A stretch of DNA of 64,000 nt from Saururus chinensis (taxonomy: Eukaryota > Streptophyta > Magnoliopsida > Piperales > Saururaceae): contig CP141142.1 in assembly GCA_035235625.1 (NCBI GenBank), positions 25,182,995 to 25,246,994 on the forward strand, given 5' to 3'. Below are positions 47,874-59,879 of this stretch, piece after piece. Under the pieces are notes generated by a model. It made no database searches. It was not told where the DNA came from and was given only the letters and a program-made list of their open reading frames with translations. The number at the start of each line of letters is the position of its first letter. Position 1 is the stretch's first letter. Made by a program: the position numbers and the translations under genes.

Positions 47874-50800
47874 TGTAATAACTTGGGCTTTTCTGTGGTT
47901 ATTTAATTGCTTCTTGGAAAATTAATTATTTGTTTTAATCTTTCTCGATAATTATGTGTTAGTATTGTACATAGTCTTGGTCATGGGTGGAAAAGGTTTG
48001 TACATTTTCAAGAGTTTAAATGTGTAAGTTAAGATTCAGAGTTTAAATTAAAAAACTCGATCCTTAAGATAGGGCTCTCGGATAAAAAAATAAAGTTGTT
48101 TTGGTCACGGTGGGGTCTTGTGGGGGAATTCACCGTCCGTCGGGGAGTGCTCGCACGGGTAAAAGAAGTTGAGACGTGCAAGGTAGAGGTGCACGTGTGA
48201 AAAAAAAGGATTAAAATGAAACGCAGAACGTGAAACACGGTCTACACAGTAAATTTCGTCGGCAGACAGGAGAGTCACTACCCCTTTTTCACTATGAGCA
48301 CTGCCGCGGCCCCTCCCCTTTGCTAGAGTCTGATCGTCCAATCACCGTGAGACTGGTCGCGCCACCTTCGGCCACCGTCGCGCCTCCTCCCTTGCAAACA
48401 GTTGCCGGCCGGATTGTGGAAGCATTTCTCTGTTTTGGACCAAATCACTGCCGGAGCCAATGAAAGCCACCAGAGCTATCGGAATCCTCTGGAGCAGTAG
48501 CCTAGCCACCATGAACCGAGAGGTACACCGTCTTCCCCAATTGTAATCCGGTCTACCCTTTCTCGAAACATTTCTTTTGTGGACTATTTTTGCGATTTTG
48601 TTGTTCTGGGCCGAACCACCACTATAGCCGGCGGGGTTGGCCGCCGTGAGCTATTTTCGGCTGGCGACTACGCTGCCAACCCTTTAGGCTACTGTTGGGT
48701 TGCCATGCAACCGGATTTTTTACTCCGATCAACCACCTCTCGCGGACCTGCCCTATTTTTCGGCCAAACTGCTTCTGGGACCGGCGAAAGTTGCCATCTT
48801 GATCCGTTTTTTGCTGATCTCAACACCGTCTCTCCCACCTCAGATCTTGACTTATCTCCTCACATACCCTTTTCCTCTTCTTCAATTTTATCCCGCCCTT
48901 GCTGCATGTTTTTCCATTAGAAAATTTGCAAAGAGAATTACCCGGTGACTAGTTCACCTTGCCAGCGGCCAGGACCACCGCTACATTTCTTTTTCCCCAC
49001 CTACTATGCGCCTAAACCCTACCCATGTTGTTGGGCTCATATTAACTCTTCTTTGGGCATGCAGGCATCTAAATCACCAGGGTGGATGTAGTGAGAGACG
49101 TTCAAAACTGTAGGCATTAATTGGAGACCTCTGCTGCAGTTTCCACCCTAGAGCTATCTCTCGTAGTGTTAGGGTGTGTGGGCTACTGTATATGCACCAA
49201 CACAGCCTTCGTGGTACGCCCTGACATCAATTTTGGTCTGGACGATGAGGTAGGAGACTTTGAACTTTAGAAATTCACTCTAGTGTACTTTTCTGATAGA
49301 ATGCATGCTAGGACTAAGGTGTTTAATTGCATGATGTTTAGATGTATATTAATGGGGATGATGTCAAGTGCAGAGGTTAATTATAGTGGCCATATGCATA
49401 TATTTTTAAAATTATCTGTGTATTGGTTAGTTGATTAGTTGGACGTTTACATTATGACTTCTTCGTGATTGGGATAGATGGATGAATAGAAGACCCATGT
49501 AATTAATTATATTTCTTGCTAAATGCATGAGTGGTCGTTATGTTAATGTAAAGAATTATGTTTACATGTTCTAAAGGTTAAAAAACATGTTGTAAGGTGT
49601 ATGTGTGGTGCCTATTTCAGAACTACGAGTAGTTATACGTGTGCAAATGATGTGTGTAGGTTTGTTAAGTGACGATCAGTTTTGGCTGATTCAAATTTTC
49701 ATTGAAGTGAGGTAGAGACTTCAATCAAGGTTTAGTAAATCGGCAAATTAAGGTTTAGGGCTTCGATATAAGTTACTGGTAAAAGTGTAGACTATAATGG
49801 TATTTGCATAATGTATGAACTATAAACTTCAACATAATTAAATTATGTAGATTCATAATAAGAGTGAATCCTTAGCTAGTTTGACGGATTGAATTCCATA
49901 TCGGTTGATGACTGACTGATGGTCAGTTGTTCACTTGTAAGGTCAACATGGTTCATACCCTTGTGGTGATGTATTCAAAATGTGTAAGTTCATATTTTTA
50001 ATGCTCTGTTGAGAGCACCGTAAGCTTTCCGCCCAAGAGTGGCACTGTAAGTTTTTCTGCCCAAGTGTGGCACTGTAAGTTTTTCACCCAAGAGAGGCAC
50101 TGTAAGTTTTCCTGCCTTAATTGACACTTTTAGGCCTTTGTTGGCCCTGTATGGCCCCAGAGAGTGGGCATTTGCGCGCTCAGGCAAGTAGTATCATGGA
50201 TCTACTCTTACCTATTTGATCCTGTGCCCCATGAGCACCGGTGTACTTTGCCTTCAGAATCTTTTTAGCGCATAGGTTTCTCCCCGAAGGTCAAGGTGAT
50301 GCCCTAGTGGCATTCTTTCCTTTCGACATTAGAGCTAATTGAGGTTTAATTAGTTCTATTTGTCGAGTGTAAGTGTAAGATAATAAGCGTAAGACTGTAA
50401 GTGTAGGTAGTATGTACGTGAGAATAAGAGTTTGATAGAATGTGTTTTGTTATAAGTATGATGGAAAGAAAATTTGTAAGTCTAGGAAGCTCAGAGGAAT
50501 TGTAGTACTCTAGTTGAGATTATATATTTATCTTCTCCTGGTTTATGGCATGCTACTGTCTTGCAAAGCAGCCGTGGTGTGAACTTTTAAGGTTCACTCA
50601 TTTTGATTCTCCTACTGGGTATGAAAATACTCATATTTTTTTCTCTAATCTTCAGACACTCTAGGGCATGGGGCCTAGTTTGAGAGCTACTTAGCATTTG
50701 AGGATACACTTTTTGGACTGCAGGTCAATTTTTGATTCTATTGCTCATTGATTAATTTATGCCATAATCTGTTGTAAGTAACTTTTGAAGTACATGTATT

Positions 50801-51182
50801 AAGTGAGGTGAGCGCTCTTACATGTATTATTTTGGACTTGTACATGGACTATATTATTACTTTTGACTGTTATAGAACTTGTACCCAGCTACGCCTGAGA
50901 AAATATATTGAAAGCCCATGGCCATAGCAATTGTGTCTTTTGTTCGTTATTCACACCGGGGATGAATGAACTACGAGATTTGAATGATTTATCATTGTTA
51001 TATCTTTGTTTTGAGTTGAAAAGAAAGTATTGAGATGAATTTGGTACAAATGAATGAAAATTATAAAAAATGTTTTTCACAGGTTTCGTAATTTCATCAA
51101 TTTTTGCCAATTTATAGCAGTTATATTGCAGAATTTTTATTTAAATTTTATGAAAAATATTTTGAAAACCCCGGGTGTGACA
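47874..51182 (+). mobile_element. Solo LTR E, 3309 bp, inside the minisatellite of LTR D
   Basis: It starts TGTAATAACTTGGG at 47874 and ends CCCCGGGTGTGACA at 51182. Flanking pentamers CCATA (47869-47873) and CTATA (51183-51187) differ at one base. Minisatellite units of the same kind sit on both sides, confirming that E split the array. There is a GC-rich block at 48100-48960 with open frames in several phases but no recognisable protein, and a short tandem repeat at 50030-50120. Confidence 0.75.
50025..50120 (+). repeat. ~33-bp tandem repeat in LTR E, about 3-4 units
   Basis: The unit GGCACTGTAAGTTTTTC(T)GCCCAAGNG recurs with few changes. Related GTAAGTGTAAGA-type repeats lie at 50365-50460. 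Confidence 0.8.
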
Positions 51183-51735
51183 CTATACATATTCATTCTT
51201 GTTCATGAACATTCATCCTCCATGACAAGTGTCTCAAACACACTATACATATCCATGCATGTTCATAAACAACCATCCTGTATGAGAAGTGTCTCAAGCA
51301 CACTAGCATATCATGCACATCCATAATCATTTAACTTGCATGAAAAATGTCTCTAACATCTATTCATATCACGCATATCCATAATTATTCATTCTGCATG
51401 AGAAGTGTCTCTAACACCCAATCATATCATGCATATCCATAATCATTCAACTTACATGAGAAGTGTCACTAACACCCAATCATATCACGCATATCCATAA
51501 TCATTCATCCTGCATGAGAAGTGTCTCTAACACCTAATCATATCATGTATATCCATAATCATTCAACTTATATAAGAAGTGTCGCTAACACCCAATCATA
51601 TCATGCATATCCATAATCATTCAACCTGCATAAGAACTGTCTCTAACACATAATCATATCATGCACATCCATAAACATTTATCTTGCATGTAAAGTGTCT
51701 CTAACATACTATCACAACCATGCAAATTGATAAAT
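51183..51735. repeat. 58-bp minisatellite, about nine to ten units
   Basis: Units follow the pattern CACCCAATCATATCATGCATATCC then ATAATCATTCAACNTGCATGAGAAGTGTCTCTAA. Neighbouring inner units differ at only a few positions and outer units are more diverged. One to two further units lie at about 47775-47873, on the other side of LTR E. Confidence 0.92.
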
Positions 51736-53130
51736 CAACTATGCTTAATCAGTCGAAGCTTAAGCAATCCATGCTTACTCTAGATAATTACCTATTGGAA
51801 AGTCTGAAGGAATTACGCAGTTTGGGTAAATTCCCCAATAGGGATATGCATTATGAACAACCCATTGACATACTACGCACATGTTCTAAAAATTAAATCA
51901 TGGCTTCTTACTGAAATCATTGGTGAAAACTATCAAAAAACACGATTCCAAGTCCATTACCACTTCATGTTAGACTTAAGTAAACATACTCATTCACCTA
52001 TAATTTACATATCATGTGAAAGCATACAAGTCCATCCTCATACTATAAACTTGTTAAAGTCCTACATAAAACATGAAGAATCACTTAACTTGAATTTTAG
52101 GATAGGAAATCATTACATGCTAAACCGAATAACATGTAATCCACTTCACATTTGAACATCATCGTAGCTCTCAACATTATATCTATGTCCCCACAGTAGC
52201 ATTTCCAAGTAAAAAATCACTCATCATGATTATTATAAATGATATTTAAGAAGTATACATGAAAATGGTAAAAAATGATCCAAGTAGCAAGCTATCTTTT
52301 GGGTATTCGATCGGCTAGAAGGCTGTTTGAATGCTTGGCCGTTCGATCGGCTTGTGTGGTCGTTCGAACTCCAACACAGTGGCTCTGGTTTGTCTTCTTC
52401 CTTGTGAACTCAAAACTGAAACTTTACAAGATCACCATGAACATTCAAATTTCACACCCAAATATCATAATAATAAAATTAAAGCTTCGAAAATGATAAA
52501 TCTAGTCATTTATCAACTAAAACAAGAAGAAATCACAAGAAAGATTAAGCTTTGCATAACCCACCATTAAAACTCAACTTCATGCAAACCCACATAAAAC
52601 TTTACCAAACTTCAAATCCGAAAACACAGAACTATTTTAGAAGAAATACCTTACCTTCAGTGAGTTTCTTGGTCCAAAATTGACGCTTGAACCTCTTCAA
52701 ATCCCTACCCACATTAGGGTTTTGTTAATACATGTATAAATCCGATTAATAATGCCTAAATCATTTAAAAACCTATAGATGTAGGGCTTGTTTAGTTCCA
52801 AAACAAGAATCCCTCATTAGAGGTTTGAAATAGAGGTCAAAATTAGAAACTTTAGTAGTAAAAATCAAGATTTAACCTTGGAAAAGGTGGGATTTAGAAA
52901 GATTAAACAAAATCCTAGGTGATTAATGAAGAAATCAAGCTAATCTTACCTTAATCAAACTTTCATCTTATGGGATGGGGATTAGGGCATCTTAACCTCC
53001 AGATTCCAGTCATTCCCAAATGGGAATGAGGCTGTGCCTTTCTATTTAAAGTAAGTCATGAAGTAAACCTAATAGGAAATAGGGGTACGAATAGAATTTA
53101 ACACTAAAAAATAAAAATTTATTTATTTTG
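51736..53130. other. Remainder of LTR D without a gene
   Basis: AT-rich LTR sequence. Open frames up to 100 codons are present (51853-52155) without recognisable similarity. Confidence 0.5.
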
Positions 53131-53459
53131 AGTCATAAAAGAAGTTTAAAAATTTTGAAACACTTAATTATTGAAATAAGATATTTTTATGGTCTTATGG
53201 GACCCATCATCCCAATTTACAAGTGTGGGACCCATAGCGGGACCCGCCCCCTAACTTTTGGGGAAAATAGTCAAAATTCTAAAAATTCCAAAAAAACTAT
53301 ATTGATTTATTTTAACATAAAAATCATCAAAGTGAAGAAAATTTTGATTAAAACCTTTGTTAACCACTTTAAATCCCAAAACTTGTCAAATTAACACTAA
53401 ACCACATAATAACGACTAAATAAAATAAATAAATAGCTTTAGGATTTAGGGATCTTACA

Positions 53460-54290
53460 CCAGCAGAGTTAAAAGAACTTAAGTTAACTTGAAGAATTAT
53501 TAGATAATGGATTTATTAGGCTAAATGTCTCCCTTGGAGCATACTGGTACTCTTTGTAAAGAAAAAGGATGGGTCTATGGGACTATCTTTGATTGTGGAA
53601 TGATAAATTGGGTTACAATGAAGAATAAATACCCTTTACCTTGCATTGATGATATATTTGACCAATTGCAAGCAACAAAGGTGTTTTCATAGACTGACCT
53701 CCAATATGGGTACCATCAATTAAGGATTAAGGAAGAAGATATAACCAATACTGCCTTCCGAATAAGATATAAACACTATGAATTTTTAGTGATGCCTTTT
53801 GGGCTCACTAATAGCCCAACAACATTTATGGACTTGATGAATTGTATATATTAGTTTGCCTTAAATAAGTTTATGATTGTCTTTGCAGATGATATTCTTA
53901 ACTATTCACCATCTGAAGAAGAACATGAGAAGCATATGTGGGAAACTCTTACTATACTTTGCAAACATAAACTTTATGCAAACTTTAGAAAGTGTGACTT
54001 TTGGCTTGAGTAATCAACTTTTTGGGACATATGATTTCTAAAGATGGTGTTTCAGTGGATCTCACAAAGGTGGAAGCAGTATTAAATTGGGTGAGACCAA
54101 AGAATGTAAAAGAAATCAGAAGTTTCCTTAGTTTGGAAGGATACTATACTATAGGAGATGATTAAATGATTCTCCTCTATTGATCTTCTTATGACTAAAT
54201 TTACCAAGAATGATGTTACGTTTGAATGGAATGAAGAATGTGAGAGAAGTTTTCAAAGATTGAAAAAGAAGCTTACAACAACATCAGTTT
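53460..54290 (+). pseudogene. G1 reverse transcriptase, main part, decayed
   Basis: Resumes at AELKELK. In order across several frames it shows [45 protein letters not shown], the catalytic FADDIL at about 53883-53900, and the KCDFWL and IRSFL-type regions. Many codons have become TAG/TGA/TAA and several frame changes are present. In a live element it copies the RNA genome to DNA in the capsid. Confidence 0.88.
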
Positions 54291-54660
54291 TAGCATTACC
54301 TAATGGAGAAGAAGGGTTGTGTTATATAGTGATGTATCAAGGAAAGGATTAGGTTGTGTTCTCATGCAAAATGAAAGAGTTTTAGCTTATGCTTCAAGAG
54401 AATTGAAAACACATAAACACAATTATCCTACTCATGATCTTGAATTAGTGGTTGTTGTATTTGCTTTGAAGATTTGGAGACACTATCTGTATGGTGTGAC
54501 TTTCTAGGTATTTACTAACCATTAGAGTTTAAAGTATGTCTTAAAAAACAAAAAAATTTAAATTTGAGATAGAGAAAATGGTTAGAATATTTGAAGGACT
54601 ATGACTTTTCTATTTTTTATGATCCTGAAAGAGCAAATGTTGTAGTTGATGCACTAATTA
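54291..54660 (+). pseudogene. G1 RNase H domain, decayed
   Basis: A 62-codon open stretch from 54319 has [31 protein letters not shown] and [21 protein letters not shown], matching the gypsy RNase H/connection. It ends at a TAG. Downstream pieces (DYDFSIFYDPE, NVVVDAL) continue the domain in the same order. Confidence 0.88.
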
Positions 54661-54889
54661 GGAAAAAAGATATGGTTATGCCTAATCTTATGTTGAAGGA
54701 GTAGGATTTGATATAGGAATTGGCTAACTTATACATCAAGGATGTACCATGTGAAGGAAGACCCATGATAGTTATTTTCACAATTAGATCTCAAGTAGTG
54801 CAAAAAGTTTTAGAGGCTCAATAGTTGTATAAAGAAATTCAAGAATCTAAAGAAAAGAGAAACTTATCAATAGGAATGGCTAGTGGGGT

Positions 54890-55980
54890 AAGGTTTAGGA
54901 ACCATTTGGTCATTCCTAATGAAAAGAATTGTTAAAGAAACCACACCACTCTCAATATACTATCCATCCAAGAGAAACCAAGATGTATAAAGATTTAAAA
55001 GACAGAATTTGGTGGAACGAGATGAAAAGGTATATTGGTGAGTTTGTGTCTAGGTGTTTAGTTTGTCAACAAGTTAAGGCTAAACATCAAATACCAGTAG
55101 GAACTTTGTACCCTTTAGACATTCCACAATGGAAATGGGAGAATATTTCTATGGATTTTGTGGTTGGATTGCCAATGACTCAGAAGAAGAATGATGTCAT
55201 TTGGGTTGTGATAGATAGATTGACTAAATCTGCTCAATTCTTACATATGAAGTAGACATAATCACCAGAAAGTTTAGCAAAACTTTATATTAAGGAAATT
55301 ATTGAGTAGTATGTAACTCATGTTTCAATTGTGCAAGATGGGGATCCCATATTAATTCAAAATATTGGAAAAACTTTCAGAATGATTTGGGAATTAAGTT
55401 ATATTTCAATACAACTTTCCAACCCACAAGTAGATGGACAGTTAGAAAGAACAATTTACAGTTAAAAAAAACAATTTAGACTTTGGAGGATTTGCTTCGT
55501 GCTTGTGTACCAGAATGAATCATAAATGGGATGATTACCTACCACTTATTGAGTTTGCATATATCAATAGCTATCATTCTAGTATTGGAATGACACCTTA
55601 TGAAGCACTGTATGGCCGAAGATGTAGATATCCTACAAGTTGGGATGAAGTTGGAGAAAGACAATTTTTCAAAAAAGAATTAATTAGTCTTTGTGTAGAG
55701 AAAATTCATGACATCAAGAAGTTGCTTGCAGCCCAAACTAGACAAAAGAAATATGCAGATATGAGAAGGAGAAAATTGGAATTTGAAGTGTATGATTATG
55801 TCTTTTTAAAAGTATCACCGAGTGATGAGGTTTGGAAAGAAGGAAAAGTTAAGACCTAGATATGTAGGTCGATTTGAACTTCAGCAAAGAATTAGGCCTG
55901 TAGCCTAAACTTGCTCTACCACCAAGTTTATCGGAAGTTCATAATGTCTTCCATGTGTATGTCAAGGAAGTATATTTTTT
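54890..55980 (+). pseudogene. G1 integrase, decayed
   Basis: The zinc-binding HHCC region lies at 54929-55090 (HHSQYTIHP ... CLVCQQVKAKH). The core follows: MDFVVGLP (first Asp), QDGDP (second Asp) and DGQLERTI (Glu), separated by stops. A 118-codon stretch at 55503-55859 carries WDDYLPLIEFAYINSYHSSIGMTPYEALYG and the start of the C-terminal domain. The similarity fades near 55980, where unrelated sequence begins, so the end of the element and its 3' LTR are not recognisable. Confidence 0.88.
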
Positions 55981-55999
55981 ATCCTTCTTATGTGATTGA

Positions 56000-56623
56000 T
56001 GTAATTAGTGGAGGGAAACTTGGAGGAGAAGAGTGAGGAGAGGCGGTGGCAGCACTGGTTTGGTCCGCCATGGCCATAGCAGCCAAGCATAGGTATCTTC
56101 GACTAGAGGCTATGGTGGCACGCCAGAAAGGCTACATTAAGAGAATAGGAGGATCGAAGAAGGCCAGTGGAGGGCAGGAAGTCAGTGGGGCTCGACCAGG
56201 GTCATGACCCTACCATTGCCAAGCCAAGGCTGGCCAAGCAAGGGTCAGCCTATGCCTGGCAGGTACTGGTGCAGCACACCCAGAAGGTCTCGATCCTTCT
56301 ACTTCCTTCCAAATTGGGTGCAAATACGCACTGGATCTTATCTCTTTTTTTATATTAATTTTTTTCTTATCTCTTTTCTTTCTCTTTCTCCTCTCTCTCA
56401 TTTTCTTTCTCACCCAATCTCTTTCTTTTTTGCCCAAAAAATCTTTGTGGTGCACCGAGGCCCAATGCCCACAACTAGCCTCCACACTCAACTCTACGAG
56501 TACAAATATCAGAATCATAATACTCAAAGATAAATACACCAAAGCATCACATTTTCTCGTTGAAAATGATAATAAAAAAGCAGAAAAATCTTAAAAATTT
56601 GTAAAATAATTAGGGATGTTACA
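56000..56623 (-). mobile_element. LTR-like segment next to the G1 3' end
   Basis: Read on the minus strand it begins TGTAACATCCCTAAT at 56623, a start typical of this region's gypsy LTRs. It includes a pyrimidine-rich plus-strand tract at 56340-56430. The other end and a target duplication could not be found, so its extent is uncertain. Confidence 0.4.
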
Positions 56624-56639
56624 TCAATCTTTATCTTTA

Positions 56640-57255
56640 AGAACATGTCTACACCTATTTTGCAAGTCAATCATTTTTAAATCTCTCTCAACCACAACAA
56701 CAATATCTAGTTAGACTCCCAAGACTAAAATGTACATGAAGTTTAGACATTGCCAATTTACAATACATATGCCTCATATGTTCTTTCGTAAGAGACTGTT
56801 GTCGAACTAAATCTTGAATATGATGCAAATGGTCAACAGGCTCACGACTCATATCCATAATCTCATCATAGGTAGCAAATAGTGGAGTATTGACAACAAG
56901 AACATCCTCTGTAGCAGGTCTCTCCTTGGCATATGGCATCTGCTCATCCTCTTCTAAAGTAGCAGCAACACGAAACTGATCAAGGCTGTGAAACCTCATC
57001 TTATGAACTACACCAACATCAATGAGATTTCATGCCAATTTGTGTAAACTCATTACGAGGAATCAGGACACCCTGAGACTCAAAGATTCGAGAAAAGACA
57101 TGCAAGATGCGAGCATCTCATAAGTGTGACAATGAAGAAATATCATAAATCTACCAAAAATAATAGAAGGAAGATCCAAATCAGCATCTAACTCAGGCAG
57201 AAGATAGAGAATTTGCACGATTGTCCTATTGACTCTCTCCTTATGCACACTTCAT
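56640..57255 (-). pseudogene. Transposon-protein fragment (Transposase_32-like)
   Basis: Two adjoining minus-strand frames, VNRTIVQILYLL...IIFGRFMIFLHCHTYEML at 57063-57248 and a GVLIPRNEF.QIGMKSH stretch leading to 56688-56999, resemble in word order the plant family annotated as putative plant transposon protein (Transposase_32), in which a hydrophobic helix pair is followed by a P.P.LI...CE.GVP pattern. The match is from memory and weak. It is broken by at least one stop. Confidence 0.3.
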
Positions 57256-57399
57256 ATATCATATTAGGCTACAATGTGTAGATGGAGACATAGAATTAGT
57301 GACTTCTTTGATAATTGATTCTCCTTTGACTTTCTTCAATTGCTCCTTGATGAAGAATTTGTTGTACCTCCTCAAGTTGATGTGTGTAAAGTAGTTGTG

Positions 57400-58126
57400 T
57401 ATTCACTCTTTGATCATTCACCTAAATGAAATTTTTCTCACAAAAACTATGGTGAATTTAGGAAAACTTTGGGCAAAATCTCTTCACTTTTCTCTGCTCA
57501 AATAATGGTTTTCTTCACTTCTATTTCATCCATGCCTAGGGCTTTTACAGAGTCTTAAGTTGACTAGGGAAACCCAACTTGGAAAGGACTTTATTCAATA
57601 ATCCTAAATTTATTAATTTTTTCATGAAATGATCAATCATTTCCAGAGGTGATCAATTATTCACCTATTCAGTTTGAATGAAATACCAAAGCAATTGATC
57701 CTTTAGACATGCAATCAATCGCTTCATCCATCAGGTAGAAAATAAAAAACTGAACCACCAATCGATCTATCCTTTAGACAATTTGTTCAAATACAATCAA
57801 TCGCTTATGAACAACTTTTCGATTTTGAATTGTATTTAAGAAAAACTCCCAAAATCACTTTTCGTATTATTTATACTTAAATCTAAGTGATTTTGTAAGT
57901 GAATGTGTGTTTTATGCCTTTAAAATTCGACACTTATTTATTCTTCAACCTTGAACCTTCATAATATGTCTGCTCCTATTTTTCAAGTCTTTGAATTATA
58001 AATCTTACTAGACTACAACACTAATCTAATAAGACTTTATGACTAGCAATATAATGAAGTTTTATCATAGTTTTGTTCACCAAAATAAACAAATTCCAAT
58101 ACATATGCCATCATATATTCTAATAG
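57400..58126 (-). mobile_element. SIRE-like copia LTR (solo or remnant)
   Basis: Read on the minus strand it begins TATTAGAATATATGATGGCATATG at 58126 and runs through AACAAAACTATGATAAAAC and a TCGATTG-rich tract (57620-57810). These landmarks occur in the same order in the repeat ending at 27196. The first two bases are changed from TG. The opposite end is not resolved. Confidence 0.45.
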
Positions 58127-59879
58127 AAGGGGCTGCATTCTAGATCATTCGTCTATAGCCGATACCAATCTTGATGACATTTACCCACACCACCAAAAGT
58201 ACTTAGGAGTCCACTTGGACTATTTCAGTAACTTTCTAAATCTATGTATAGCACCAAAATCATTCCATTTCATTATCTTGTTACCGAACCTATATAATCC
58301 CATTCCCACCCTATGGTATATCAATGCAGGGAAAATATCAACAAGGCAATTCAAATAATCACAATCAATCACAACACCAAACATCAAGTGTGTCCATATT
58401 ATGTGATGTTTAACGTGTTTGTTATTACCTGTTAACTTATCCCTTGTTAATCGTATATGTATTATGATTGAACCCTTACCCAATCATATGCTTATCTAAT
58501 GGCCCTTAACATAGTAACCCAATGCATCATGTAAAATTACCATTACACCCTTGGAAACATGCTTAATAACATGATATGTCATATCAATGAACTACCCTTT
58601 GCATGCATGTTCCCTTCCCAAACATTATTGCATAGCAACAACATGTGAAAATGAACTTAGAAAGCATTGTCATGGAGGATTATATATTTCGATTAAACAG
58701 GGCTAACAATGTCGGCAATTTACCTCTTTGAGCCTCATATGTTGCAAAACCCTAATTAGCCATTTTTTTACTTTTAATTTTTAGGAAAATACCTAGGGTA
58801 ATCTGACTTCAATGAAATTTGAAACTTACAAGGAATAGGAGTTTAAGGCCTAAAATTAAATCTAGGGGTTGGTCTATGTTCAAACTCTCATTATTCCAAA
58901 ATTCAGTAAATTACTGCACAATGCAAAATTTCCTGAACAGTAGTCTCAAGGGCACAAACCTGGGCTCCAAACTCCAAATCAATGTGGGATTTTTATTTTA
59001 GATAGAAAAAACATAGAATATTTAACATAAGAAATCTGAGAGCAATTTGATTCACAGTGGATTGAGGAAAAATCTCAAAGCACATAATAATATAACTGTA
59101 AATACATAATAGTATGGATTACAGAAAATCTAATAAATGGATATTAATAGTGAAAACTCTCCAAAAATATAATATGAAAATAGACACATTTCCAAAGCTC
59201 CAGTAATTTTTCTAAGGTCAATCTACATAGGTAAGGTCTTGTAAACTAACTTAGATATAAAAACTAAGATTGAGAAAGCCAATGGGGTTTTAGCCATGAA
59301 AACTCGTTATAAGTTTACGAAATTTTACCTAGACATAACCTAAGATGTCCTTAACAAGATAGAGAAAGTGGGATCAATTTGAATACCAAGAAATCTCATA
59401 ATGGACTGGCCATTCTGAGTGCTTAGTTTAAACTGAGGCTAAAATAACATACACAAAATCACTTAATATCAAGCCTAGTGACTTCATCCATTAACATATA
59501 CTCTTGAAATTTATTAATCCATCCATAAGACATAAAATACCAGCCATCATGATGATTATATATGAATTAAACATATTCATAATGTCACAAGCATATGCAA
59601 TTGCATCAAAATCCTAGCGTAACCATTAAAAAACATATAAACATGCATTCTCATTCAAGCACTTATGAATCAAACAAATCTATATGCAAGCATGTAAAAA
59701 ATACCTAGATTCAGCATGAACTATTGAGATGTAAGTATTTTGTACCTCTTATGATGAAGAAAACTCCTTCCCCAAGCTTTTTGATATTTGCTAGACTAGT
59801 AGATCTCCTCCTTCTCCAAGCACTAATGGTGATCTTTAAGGCCTCCAACACCAAGGAAATCCAAAGGAGAGAGGGATGG
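58127..59879. other. AT-rich DNA without a gene; target of G2
   Basis: No coding pattern recognised; probably old LTR sequence. GATGG at 59875-59879 would be the G2 target duplication, whose partner lies beyond the window. Confidence 0.45.

Larger units (their letters stand above)
47144..53459 (-). mobile_element. Solo LTR D, TSD CCAAC/CCAGC, split by solo LTR E
   Basis: Read on the minus strand it starts TGTAAGATCCC at 53459 and ends GGAGCATGATA at 47144 (terminal CA changed to TA). Flanking pentamers are CCAAC (47139-47143) and CCAGC (53460-53464), one mismatch. The interrupted coding sequence resumes in frame order on the far side, which independently supports the boundaries. Without LTR E it is about 3.0 kb. 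It includes the 58-bp minisatellite and no gene. Confidence 0.75.

Noticed and set aside
48105..48948. Host exon in the GC-rich part of LTR E
   Set aside because: Inside proven LTR boundaries; frames of 77-113 codons overlap in different phases and match no family I recognise.
51183..51735. CRISPR-like regular repeats
   Set aside because: Whole 58-bp units repeat without unique spacers; this is a minisatellite in a plant LTR.
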